Assembly (NCBI GenBank): GCA_017483985.1
Contig: JAFUUB010000038.1
Span: 1-8,963 of the forward strand
Length of the DNA stretch: 8,963 nt
Origin: Bacteroidales bacterium
GTDB lineage: Bacteria; Bacteroidota; Bacteroidia; Bacteroidales; UBA932
Direction: 5' to 3'
How positions within the stretch are numbered: the first letter of the stretch is position 1; the number at the start of each line of letters is the position of its first letter. The notes beneath the pieces were generated by a model. The model had not been told where the DNA came from, did no database searches, and was given only the letters and a program-made list of their open reading frames with translations. The position numbers and the translations under genes were made by a program. Below, in pieces: positions 1-6,314 of the stretch.

Positions 1-2294
1 AGGGTATAGTCCTCGAAATGGGCCGCGCCGGCCAGGGAATACAGATACGGCATCAGCCGGTACCGGAGCTGCATGTAATAGAGGATGCTGTTGTAGGCCG
101 GGGTCCCCTCCTCAGCAATGTTCCAGATTTCACGGTACGGGAACTGGCCATGGGCCCGGAACAGCGGGACGAAGGCACCGAACTGGTGCCAGCGGGTCTG
201 CAGTTCCTGCCATTCGGCGCGGTTCGCCGGATCATAGAACTTGGACATCACGCTGAATCCGCCGATGTCCATGCCCCAAAACGGAATGCCGCTCATCGAA
301 TAATTCAGGCCCGCGGCCATCTGCATCCGCATGTCCGTCCAGGACGTGCCGATATCCCCGCTCCAGGTCGCCGTGGAATACCGCTGCAGGCCGGCGAACC
401 CATTGCGGGTCAGCAGGAAGACCCGTTTGCCGGGATCCACGCTGCGCTGGCCGTTATAGATCGCATCGGCATTGACCAGGGCATAGGCATTGAAATATTC
501 CGTCGAAGGCCCCAGGGCCGTCGGAGTCAGCAGCCATTTGAAATAATCCCACGGCAGGCAGTCCCGCAGGTTCGGTTCGCTGGCATCCATCCACCAGGCG
601 TCGATCTTGCGGCCGAACCGGCTGTACAGGGTCTCGTCCATCTGCCGCCAGAACATCTTGCGGCCGCCTTCGGCATAGGCATCGTAGAAACTCTGGTAAT
701 GGCCCAGCCAGTCTTTCAGGGAGTCCTGTTCGGCATGGAGATAGACGTAGCCGGCGTCCTTCAGCTCCTTGTAATGGTCCGTATTCGTGTAGAATTTCGG
801 CCAGACGCTGATCATGAACCGCCCGTGCATCGCATGCACGTCGTCCAGCATCTTCTCCGGATCCGGATAACGGGACGCCTCGAATTCATGGCTGCCCCAC
901 TGGTCATCCTTCCAGTACTGCCAGTCCTGTACGATGTTGTCCACCGGGATGCCTCTTTTGCGGAACTCCGCCAGGGTACCGACCAGTTCATCCTGCGTGG
1001 TATACCGCTCCCGGCTCTGCCAGAAGCCCATGACCCACTTCGGCATGACCGGGGCCTTCCCGGTCAGGGTCCGGTAGCCATGGATCACCTCGTCATAATT
1101 CCCGCCGGCGACGAAATAGAAATCCGCCTGCGGCTCGAATTCCGACCAGAATCCGGTCTGCTGCTCCTGCTCGGGTGTCCGGTAATCCGCCACGCGGAGT
1201 CCCAGGTAGGACGTCCCGCCGTCCGGTTCCCAGACAATGCGGATCGGGGTGCGCTCCCCGGCTTTCAAATGCTTGACGAACTTGTAGCTGTTGGGATTCC
1301 ACGCCGGACGCCACCGGCGGGACATCGTCTCCTCCCCGCCGATTTCGGTCTGCTGGAACCCGGCATAGTACTGGATAAAGTGGTAATCCCCCTCCTGCGG
1401 TGCTTCCAGCCAGCCCTCATAGACCACCTGCGCGCCCTGCAGCGGGATCTGCGGCAGGTTGCGGATGGCCCATTCATTCTCAAAGAAGAGGCTGTCCTCC
1501 CGGCGCACCAGCGTCCTGGGTGCCAGGCCCGGACGCGTCCGACCTCCCACATAAGTCCCGGTCAATGCGCCCTCAACCCCGTCTTTATCATAGAGTTTGA
1601 ACACTTCGCCCAGCTGGCGGTACGGAGCCGGATTGCCCCAGCGGCTCAGCGAATAGGCATCGAACAGCAGGCCATAGCCGTTGGTGGAAACGACGAAAGG
1701 CACGCTGACCTTCGTATTATACTGGAAGAGCTCCTCGCTCCGGCCCTTGTGGTCGAATTCCCCGGCCTGGTGCTGGCCCAGGCCATAGAAGGACTCATTC
1801 TCGCCACCCACGCCATATTGCAGGCCGACCGACCAGGCCTTCTTTCCTTCAACCTCGATGGGCGTGAACGTCAGATGCCCGTCCCCTTGGAGCAATTCTC
1901 CGGCAGCGTTGTAATGCCAGAGGGAACCGTCCGGACGCACGACCACCGCACAGCCCGGGGTCTGGACGCGCACGCTTCCGGTCTCCTCCTCCGTCCCGGC
2001 CGTTACCGTGAAATCCTTATACGCCTCCTGCGGAAGTACCACCAGGCTCTTCCGGTCGTGGAATTTCCCATCCGGAGTTCCGCTGATTCGCAGGAGTTTG
2101 TCTCCCAGCACCTGGATCCGGACCTTCGTCGCTTCTCCCTCCTGGGGCTGCGCGACCGCCACCGTCACCGTATTCCCTTTCACCGTATAGGCCTTCTGGC
2201 CGCAACCGGCCAGCCCGATGCCAACCAGGGAGATCCAACCCACAAGGCAGAGTCCCCCGGCGACGGCGCCCATTTTATGCGAAAAATGTACCAT
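1..2294 (-). CDS. GH31 alpha-xylosidase-like lipoprotein with PA14 insert (3' end beyond window)
   Basis: Translating the minus strand from ATG 2294 gives 764 uninterrupted residues up to the left edge, where the C-terminus is cut off. Residues 1-30 form a lipoprotein signal ending in LAGC with Cys31 as the lipid site; no acidic run follows the Cys, so surface export is not evident. A galactose-mutarotase-like N-domain is interrupted at about 230-365 by a PA14-like module (VYEGW at 291). The catalytic barrel starts near 415 (FWQSRERY). WWMDASEPN carries the predicted nucleophile Asp570 and WSGDIG the acid/base Asp647; HGQFPYREIW follows. The PA14 insert and these motifs match GH31 alpha-xylosidases such as Cellvibrio Xyl31A and the Bacteroides ovatus xyloglucan enzyme, which release terminal alpha-1,6-xylose from xyloglucan oligosaccharides. 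An in-frame TAA lies 12 nt upstream of the start. ATG 2273 is a possible alternative but would drop Lys7 from the signal n-region. Other alpha-glycosidase specificity is possible; the family call is firm. By analogy about 190 residues are missing. Confidence 0.93.
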   Translation of the reverse strand, partial: MVHFSHKMGAVAGGLCLVGWISLVGIGLAGCGQKAYTVKGNTVTVAVAQPQEGEATKVRIQVLGDKLLRISGTPDGKFHDRKSLVVLPQEAYKDFTVTAGTEEETGSVRVQTPGCAVVVRPDGSLWHYNAAGELLQGDGHLTFTPIEVEGKKAWSVGLQYGVGGENESFYGLGQHQAGEFDHKGRSEELFQYNTKVSVPFVVSTNGYGLLFDAYSLSRWGNPAPYRQLGEVFKLYDKDGVEGALTGTYVGGRTRPGLAPRTLVRREDSLFFENEWAIRNLPQIPLQGAQVVYEGWLEAPQEGDYHFIQYYAGFQQTEIGGEETMSRRWRPAWNPNSYKFVKHLKAGERTPIRIVWEPDGGTSYLGLRVADYRTPEQEQQTGFWSEFEPQADFYFVAGGNYDEVIHGYRTLTGKAPVMPKWVMGFWQSRERYTTQDELVGTLAEFRKRGIPVDNIVQDWQYWKDDQWGSHEFEASRYPDPEKMLDDVHAMHGRFMISVWPKFYTNTDHYKELKDAGYVYLHAEQDSLKDWLGHYQSFYDAYAEGGRKMFWRQMDETLYSRFGRKIDAWWMDASEPNLRDCLPWDYFKWLLTPTALGPSTEYFNAYALVNADAIYNGQRSVDPGKRVFLLTRNGFAGLQRYSTATWSGDIGTSWTDMRMQMAAGLNYSMSGIPFWGMDIGGFSVMSKFYDPANRAEWQELQTRWHQFGAFVPLFRAHGQFPYREIWNIAEEGTPAYNSILYYMQLRYRLMPYLYSLAGAAHFEDYT

Positions 2295-2318
2295 GCTATT
2301 AATCAATTATTTGTGATG

Positions 2319-2348
2319 TCGTCATGTGGTAAAAATACAACATGACGA
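2319..2348 (-). promoter_or_regulatory. 9+9 dyad around a weak -7 box upstream of the GH31 gene (candidate operator)
   Basis: TCGTCATGT (2319-2327) and ACATGACGA (2340-2348) are perfect inverted arms separated by 12 bases. On the minus strand the spacer holds TATTTTTA (2337-2330), a poor match to the Bacteroidetes -7 box TAnnTTTG, with a T-rich GTTTTC (2361-2356) about 18 bases upstream as a weak -33. The dyad is centred about 40 bases before the GH31 ATG. No T-run follows on the minus strand, so an operator is preferred over a terminator. The symmetry is seen directly; the function is inferred. Confidence 0.4.
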
Positions 2349-2400
2349 ACGCTTAGAAAACTATGAATCAATGACTTGCATTTCCTGCAGAGTTCGACGA

Positions 2401-2418
2401 CTGCCGGCATAGCGGCAG
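2401..2418 (-). terminator. short hairpin directly after the esterase stop codon (weak or partial terminator)
   Basis: CTGCCG and CGGCAG form a perfect 6-bp GC-rich stem around a 6-base loop, beginning two bases beyond the esterase TAA on the minus strand. No T-run follows, so it is not a good intrinsic terminator. It may protect the 3' end or lower read-through into the GH31 gene. Confidence 0.35.
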
Positions 2419-2420
2419 GT

Positions 2421-3857
2421 TTACCAATTGTCCGTGCGGAACGGGAAAAGCGGCAGGCCGAGGCCGTTGCCGTAATTGCCCGGCGCAAAGTTCCGGAACG
2501 CATACCGCACCGCGACGGGCTGGGGGACTTCCGGGGAGGACACATAGAAGCGTCCCCGGTTGTGGTTGGCGACCGCCGGATGGAAGACCCGGTCCTCGCC
2601 GGCCACCTCGAACCCCTGGATGTCCCACATCCGGTTCGTCCCGCCATCCATGTGGTCGAACGTCAGGAACACCTTGTCCCCCTCGATCCGCATGGATTTG
2701 TAGGTCGGGAAATCCGCCGGGAACCACGTCTGGCCATACGTGCGGTTCAGGGTCAGCATGGCCAGCCGCTCGCCAACCTTGCGTTTCTGCGTGGGATGGA
2801 TCTGGTTGATCTCATGGGGATAGACGCAGTCGTCCGTGCAGATCACGGCACTGTTCGGGATCCGGGCCGCAGCGAACTGCTGCTCCTCCCGCAGGCGGGC
2901 CACCCAGTCGCCGTCCGGCGTCTCCCCTTCTTCCCCGCCCCACGGGCAGATCTGCACGTAATGGAACGGGATCTCACCCAGGCCGAACTCCTCGCGCCAC
3001 TGCTTTACCAGCAGGGCCAGCCGCTCGGCATAACGCCCGGCCGGGTCGCCGACATTGGAGCAGCCCTGGTAGAAGAGGATGCCCTTAACCGTATAATTTA
3101 CAATCGGATGGAAGGTCGCATTGCCCCACACCAGCGGACGGTGGTAATCCCACTGGCTGAACTTCTCCAGGATGGCTTTCTCCTCCAGCGGCTCGTCCGT
3201 ATGGGCCGCCAGGTTCTCGCGGTTGAGCCAACTCTCCACGCGGCTCCCGCCCTTGTTCGCCTCGATCATGCCCACGGGGACATCCAGCTGGCGGCTCAGC
3301 ATCCGGGCGAAGAAGTAGCCCGTCGCACTCGCCCAGCTGACCGTACCCCGGTCAATGACCGTCCAGTGGCAGTCCACATCCTCAAGCGGAGTCATGGACA
3401 TCGCGGAAGGGATCTTGGCATACCGGACGGCCGGCGGATTGACCGCCTCGGCCAACACGTCCAGATAGCCCTCCACCGGGCAGGCATCGAAGCCCCGCAC
3501 CGGCATCTCCATGTTGCTCTGGCCGGCTGCCACCCAGACCTCGCCGATCAGGATATCGCTGACGGTCAGCTTTTCCCCATCGTCGAAGGTCACCGTCTGC
3601 GGCGCATAGGAAGCCTTGGGCGTGTCCACCTTGACCTCCCACTTCCCGTCACGACCGACCTTCGCCGACCACATCCGGTCCGTCCAAGAGGCGCTCACCC
3701 GCACCGTCTTGCCGGCATCGCCGGTCCCCCACAACCGCACGGAGGCCTGTTGCTGCAGGACCATGTGGTCGGATATCAGGTGATGCGGAACAACCTTCGC
3801 GGAAAGGCCCGCGGGGATCAGGAGGCACGCCAGTGCGGCCGACAGGATTCGGTTCAT
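2421..3857 (-). CDS. secreted SGNH acetylesterase, sialate O-acetylesterase family
   Basis: This 478-residue protein begins with a cleavable signal peptide (residues 1-20, ending LSA), so it acts in the periplasm or outside. A beta-sandwich stretch (about 22-100) precedes the SGNH hydrolase domain. Block I is GEVWVAAGQSNMEM with predicted nucleophile Ser114; the predicted catalytic His is His354 in NQIHPTQK. Members of this family (SASA, formerly DUF303) remove O-acetyl groups from sialic acid or, in many environmental Bacteroidetes, from plant polysaccharides. The downstream alpha-xylosidase-like gene favours an acetylated plant glycan such as xyloglucan; this is inference. At 264-268 the motif is QGCSN where many relatives have QGESN; I believe some Bacteroidetes members share this. 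The ATG at 3857 is 23 bases past a strong -7 box and directly begins the signal peptide. The stop is TAA (2423-2421). It is divergent from a Fur-family regulator and probably co-transcribed with the GH31 gene 126 bases downstream. Confidence 0.92.
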   Translation of the reverse strand: MNRILSAALACLLIPAGLSAKVVPHHLISDHMVLQQQASVRLWGTGDAGKTVRVSASWTDRMWSAKVGRDGKWEVKVDTPKASYAPQTVTFDDGEKLTVSDILIGEVWVAAGQSNMEMPVRGFDACPVEGYLDVLAEAVNPPAVRYAKIPSAMSMTPLEDVDCHWTVIDRGTVSWASATGYFFARMLSRQLDVPVGMIEANKGGSRVESWLNRENLAAHTDEPLEEKAILEKFSQWDYHRPLVWGNATFHPIVNYTVKGILFYQGCSNVGDPAGRYAERLALLVKQWREEFGLGEIPFHYVQICPWGGEEGETPDGDWVARLREEQQFAAARIPNSAVICTDDCVYPHEINQIHPTQKRKVGERLAMLTLNRTYGQTWFPADFPTYKSMRIEGDKVFLTFDHMDGGTNRMWDIQGFEVAGEDRVFHPAVANHNRGRFYVSSPEVPQPVAVRYAFRNFAPGNYGNGLGLPLFPFRTDNW

Positions 3858-3880
3858 GTTATTACAGTGTTAGTTTCCTT

Positions 3881-3911
3881 CAAAGATAACGAAACCACCC
3901 GTGAATCCCAA
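3881..3911 (-). promoter_or_regulatory. promoter of the esterase gene (TTG-N20-TATCTTTG)
   Basis: On the minus strand TATCTTTG (3888-3881) fits the Bacteroidetes -7 consensus TAnnTTTG exactly, and TTG (3911-3909) lies 20 bases upstream, the usual -33 spacing. The start site would fall around 3874, giving a leader of about 17 nt before the ATG at 3857. The -33 triplet sits inside the palindrome at 3903-3924. Confidence 0.7.
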
Positions 3912-3924
3912 CTTATTGGGATTC
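3903..3924. promoter_or_regulatory. 22-bp palindrome over both divergent -33 regions (candidate shared operator)
   Basis: GAATCCCAA, spacer CTTA, TTGGGATTC: a perfect 9+9 inverted repeat. Its left arm covers the -33 TTG of the esterase promoter and its right arm ends at the -33-like TTC of the Fur-family promoter. A bound dimer could block both. The neighbouring repressor is the obvious candidate ligand, but the site does not look like a classical Fur, PerR or Zur box. On the plus strand it is followed by five T, which also resembles an intrinsic terminator, yet no plus-strand gene lies upstream. Confidence 0.55.
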
Positions 3925-3952
3925 TTTTTATGAGGGAGAATGGCTATCTTTG
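3922..3952 (+). promoter_or_regulatory. promoter of the Fur-family gene (TTC-N20-TATCTTTG)
   Basis: TATCTTTG (3945-3952) is an exact TAnnTTTG match and identical to the divergent -7 box. TTC (3922-3924) lies 20 bases upstream as a near-consensus -33. The expected start site is near 3959, downstream of ATG 3940. This argues that translation starts at 3970 or 3976. Confidence 0.65.
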
Positions 3953-3969
3953 TCACGGTAATTCACTTC

Positions 3970-4389
3970 ATGAACATGGAAACAGACCCGATCCTGCATC
4001 TGATGGAACAGCACGGCGTCAAGCCGACCGCCAACCGCATCCTGATTGCGAACGCCCTCGCCGGGGCGGGCCGTCCCATGTCCATGGGAGAGGTGGAGAC
4101 CGCCCTGGAGACCGTTGACAAATCCGTCATTTCCAGAACATTATCCCTTTTCCGCGAGCAGCATCTGGTCCATGTCATCGAAGACGGCGACAGCATCCGC
4201 TACGAGCTCTGCCACAGCCACCACGAAGGCCATGACGACGACGCCCACGTCCACTTCCACTGCCAGGTCTGCGGCCGCACGTTCTGCCTGGAGGACATCC
4301 CCGTCCCCGAAGTGTCCGTTCCGGAAGGATTCACACCCGAAACGGCAAATTTCCTCATAAAAGGTACCTGCCCGGGCTGTAAGCGCTGA
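3970..4389 (+). CDS. Fur-family metal-dependent transcriptional repressor
   Basis: This protein of about 139 residues has the Fur layout: an N-terminal winged helix (about 5-80, with KPTANRILIANAL and the recognition helix DKSVISRTLSLF) and a C-terminal metal-binding and dimerisation domain. Two CxxC pairs (Cys98/Cys101 in CQVC and Cys134/Cys137 in CPGC) suit a structural zinc site. A His- and Asp-rich stretch (82-97, HSHHEGHDDDAHVHFH) supplies likely sensory ligands. Family members bind DNA when loaded with Fe, Zn or Mn; which metal applies here cannot be told from sequence. An in-frame ATG at 3940 lies upstream of the -7 box and is unlikely to be on the mRNA, so 3970 is chosen; 3976 is equally possible. 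The gene is divergent from the esterase across a palindrome that may be its own operator, and is followed after 26 bases by a DUF4421 gene. The stop is TGA. Confidence 0.9.
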   Translation: MNMETDPILHLMEQHGVKPTANRILIANALAGAGRPMSMGEVETALETVDKSVISRTLSLFREQHLVHVIEDGDSIRYELCHSHHEGHDDDAHVHFHCQVCGRTFCLEDIPVPEVSVPEGFTPETANFLIKGTCPGCKR

Positions 4390-4397
4390 AATTTTCG

Positions 4398-4405
4398 TAC
4401 CTTTG
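4398..4405 (+). promoter_or_regulatory. -7 box of the DUF4421 gene (TACCTTTG)
   Basis: TACCTTTG matches TAnnTTTG and lies between the Fur-family stop (4389) and the ATG at 4416. A weak -33 candidate, CTG at 4377-4379, is 18 bases upstream. The start site would be near 4412, leaving only a few leader bases. Confidence 0.55.
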
Positions 4406-4415
4406 CGTTTCAGAT

Positions 4416-5486
4416 ATGAGACGCACCCTGGTCATCCTGCTGCTACTGCTGTCCGGACTCCGGCTTTCCGCCCAGGAGCCCGATTCGTCCCGGGTTGTCC
4501 GGGAGCAGGACAACTCCCTGATCGGGAAGGCCAGCCGCCTGATCGGCACCGCCTCGGCGTGGTTCCAGGACCTCACCCCCGTCAAGATCTTCAACGCCCG
4601 CGACACCTCCTACTACTCCGCCCCGCCCGGAGACTGGACCATCAAGGTCCGAAGCAACCTGACCGGCACGTACCTGAGCGCCCGCGGCCATTCCGACGAC
4701 CGCAACTTCACCACCCGCCTGGCAGCCCGGCACAACCTCACCCAGTCCATCGGCGTGACCTACAAGGGCGTCACCCTCGGCTACACCTTCAGTCCCTGGC
4801 AGCGGGACGGCCACGACATCCGGTACGACTTCAGTGCCTACAGCAACATGGCCGGCATCGACGCCACCTACCGCACCATCTCCTCCTTCAGCGGCTATGC
4901 CGAGGCCGACGGGGAAAGGCTTGGAGAAATCGCTGAGAATCAAGCAAGTCAGCACATCCTCAGCATCAATACCTTCTATTTCTTCAACTACAAGCAGTTC
5001 TCCTTCCCCGCCAGCATCAACCAGTCCTACTACCAGCTCAAAAGCGCCGGCAGCTGGATCGCCGGACTCTCCTACACCCGCGACCAGACCTCCGTCCCCT
5101 CCGTCGGCGGCAGTCCGGAATTCAACGTCAACTCCCGCCTGGTCGCCCTGGGCGGCGGCTACGGCTACACCTGGGTCCCCCAGCGGAAAGGATGGCAGGT
5201 CATGATCGCCGTTATGCCCAAACTCGTGGTCTACGACAGCGGCCACCTCAAACTGGAATACGACGACGAAGGCCGCGCCCGTCCCGTCGGCTACGACATC
5301 CGCCAGGCCCTCCGCCAGCCCGAAGCCACCCTCAACGGCTATTTCGCCGCCGTCCACTGGTTCCGCCGCTACTTCTTCCTCGGCCTCACCGCCTCCCTGG
5401 ACGGCTACAACATCGGCAACTACGGCACCTACACCCTCACCCAGTTCCGCTGGGAAGCCCACCTCGCCCTCGGCGCCCGGTTCTAG
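4416..5486 (+). CDS. DUF4421 family outer-membrane beta-barrel protein, function unknown
   Basis: The 356-residue product starts with a signal peptide (residues 1-19, MRRTLVILLLLLSGLRLSA). The rest is rich in alternating aromatic and polar residues, as in outer-membrane beta-barrels, and ends in Phe356 (ALGARF), a common C-terminal barrel signature. Stretches such as IGVTYKGVTLGYTF (112-125) and INQSYYQLKSAGSWIAGLSY (201-220) fit the Bacteroidetes DUF4421 family, whose role is not established. The match is from memory of family patterns. The start is the first ATG of the frame after the -7 box and begins the signal peptide directly. The gene follows the Fur-family regulator after 26 bases, so some read-through is possible, but it seems to have its own promoter. 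The stop is TAG, with TAA 26 codons further on. Its well-formed C-terminus shows TAG acting as a true stop in this genome. A link to metal supply is only a guess from the neighbour. Confidence 0.85.
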   Translation: MRRTLVILLLLLSGLRLSAQEPDSSRVVREQDNSLIGKASRLIGTASAWFQDLTPVKIFNARDTSYYSAPPGDWTIKVRSNLTGTYLSARGHSDDRNFTTRLAARHNLTQSIGVTYKGVTLGYTFSPWQRDGHDIRYDFSAYSNMAGIDATYRTISSFSGYAEADGERLGEIAENQASQHILSINTFYFFNYKQFSFPASINQSYYQLKSAGSWIAGLSYTRDQTSVPSVGGSPEFNVNSRLVALGGGYGYTWVPQRKGWQVMIAVMPKLVVYDSGHLKLEYDDEGRARPVGYDIRQALRQPEATLNGYFAAVHWFRRYFFLGLTASLDGYNIGNYGTYTLTQFRWEAHLALGARF

Positions 5487-5582
5487 GCCCCGTGTGCGCA
5501 CTGCTTCAGGCCTTATGTGCACGGTTTCAGCCTCCGTGCGTGTCGAGCCGTGTTTTACAACTAACTTATTATCAATAAGATA

Positions 5583-5622
5583 AACGAATCGCCCTCGTTA
5601 TTTTTTGCGAGGGCGATTCGTT
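5583..5622. terminator. perfect 15-bp hairpin, probable bidirectional terminator
   Basis: The arms 5583-5597 (starting AACGAATCGC) and 5608-5622 (ending GATTCGTT) pair perfectly over 15 bp around a T-rich 10-base loop. On the plus strand CATTTTCC follows, a modest T-rich tail about 100 bases beyond the DUF4421 stop. The position between convergent genes fits a terminator used mainly by the plus strand; the short T tract makes efficiency uncertain. Confidence 0.6.
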
Positions 5623-5683
5623 CATTTTCCTAATTGTCAATCAGTTACAAAACACGCTCAAAATGAGAATCTGAGTCGTCCTG

Positions 5684-5690
5684 AAAAAAA
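5684..5690 (-). terminator. seven-T run on the minus strand, possible end of the secA-bactofilin transcript
   Basis: On the minus strand GGGGC is followed by seven T. The only hairpin just before it is small (CCTT, CTT, AAGG, possibly closed by GCC/GGC), so it is a weak intrinsic terminator at best. Confidence 0.3.
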
Positions 5691-5751
5691 GCCCCTTAAG
5701 AAGGTATAGATGGCATGAAGGAACTGCTGCACCGGACACCTGGATATAGCA

Positions 5752-5779
5752 ACTGAGAGCCTCCGAAGAGACTCTCAGT
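5752..5779 (-). ncRNA. 12-bp UUCG-capped RNA hairpin 3' of the bactofilin gene
   Basis: Read on the minus strand, ACTGAGAGTCTC and GAGGCTCTCAGT pair over 12 bp including one U-G wobble, closed by a cUUCGg tetraloop. On the plus strand the wobble becomes a C-A mismatch and the loop is CGAA, so the structure is specific to minus-strand RNA. It starts 25 bases after the bactofilin stop. It may be a 3'-UTR element or part of a small RNA ending at the T-run near 5684; no known family was recognised. Confidence 0.4.
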
Positions 5780-5804
5780 AACCCGTTCATAGCGACAGGA
5801 AGGA

Positions 5805-6281
5805 TTAGTTCTGCAGCGGAGTGCCGCCCACAGGCTTGGCCTGGGCAGGAGCCTGGACGCTGGTGACCGGCTTGACCGGAGCCGCGGCCGGCTTGGTACC
5901 GGCAACGTTGCCCGCGAGCTTGTCGAAATCGCCGTCAGAGAGCATCTTGCAGTTGCCGTCGAACTTCGCACCCAATTCCACCACCAGGCGGCGGATGTTC
6001 AGGTCACCGTCCACCACGCAACCTTCCTTGAGGGCGAGGGTGTCCTTGACATAGAAGCAACCGGTCATCTTGCCCCAGAAATCCACGTTTTCGCAAATGA
6101 TGTCACCGCTGATGACGGCCTTCTCGCCGACAACCACGCGGCCCTTGGAGATGATCTTGCCCTCGAAAGAGCCATCGATCCGAATGTCATTCGGGGAGGT
6201 GATTTCACCCTTGATGACAGTACCCGTTGAGATCCTGCTGACCTCGTTGACATTTACCGTAGGTTCCATTATCTTAGCCAT
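5805..6281 (-). CDS. bactofilin family cytoskeletal protein
   Basis: The 158-residue product has a central bactofilin domain (DUF583, about 15-115) seen as short repeating beta-helix turns rich in Gly, Val and Ile, with the typical NDIRIDGSFEGKI at 31-43. Bactofilins polymerise without nucleotide into filaments that scaffold cell-wall or morphology proteins at the membrane. A short N-terminal tail (1-14) and a Pro/Ala-rich disordered C-tail (about 127-158) flank the core, as is common. There is no signal peptide, so it is cytoplasmic. The ATG at 6281 is preceded by an AT-rich ATATATAAAAAT stretch and no Shine-Dalgarno box; Met5 is a less likely start. It lies 33 bases after the distal secA stop, or 144 after the premature one, on the same strand, so it is probably co-transcribed with secA. 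The stop is TAA. Confidence 0.92.
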   Translation of the reverse strand: MAKIMEPTVNVNEVSRISTGTVIKGEITSPNDIRIDGSFEGKIISKGRVVVGEKAVISGDIICENVDFWGKMTGCFYVKDTLALKEGCVVDGDLNIRRLVVELGAKFDGNCKMLSDGDFDKLAGNVAGTKPAAAPVKPVTSVQAPAQAKPVGGTPLQN

Positions 6282-6314
6282 ATTTTTATATATTGTTACT
6301 CTTTTCCAAAGGGG

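Larger units (their letters stand above)
5487..5804. other. convergent intergenic spacer, non-coding
   Basis: These 318 bases separate the DUF4421 gene from the bactofilin gene, whose ends face each other. I see no credible small gene. The left part (5488-5550) has two imperfect GTGC/TTCAG-type units; 5565-5579 is a small AT palindrome (CTTATT, ATC, AATAAG); a 15-bp hairpin lies at 5583-5622, a minus-strand T-run at 5690-5684 and a second hairpin at 5752-5779. The middle is AT-rich relative to the flanking genes. Confidence 0.7.

Noticed and set aside
18..2345. 775-codon open frame on the plus strand opposite the GH31 gene
   Set aside because: It lacks recognisable domains, while the opposite strand encodes a clear GH31 enzyme. 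The long antisense frame results from GC-rich codon use that rarely produces stops on the other strand.
3903..3930. Intrinsic terminator on the plus strand (palindrome followed by five T)
   Set aside because: No plus-strand gene precedes it, and it lies exactly over two promoter -33 regions; an operator explains the position better, though termination of an antisense transcript is not excluded.
3940..3969. Upstream ATG adding ten residues to the Fur-family protein
   Set aside because: The added codons overlap the -7 box TATCTTTG, so this ATG would precede the likely transcript start, and homologous Fur proteins begin close to the helix that starts after 3976.
2376..4118. 580-codon plus-strand frame opposite the esterase and running into the Fur-family gene
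   Set aside because: It has no domain signal, overlaps two well-supported genes and crosses their promoter region; it is a compositional shadow.
4443..5522. 359-codon minus-strand frame opposite the DUF4421 gene
   Set aside because: The Val/Gly/Ala/Glu-rich low-complexity translation is typical of antisense frames; the plus strand has a signal peptide and barrel features.
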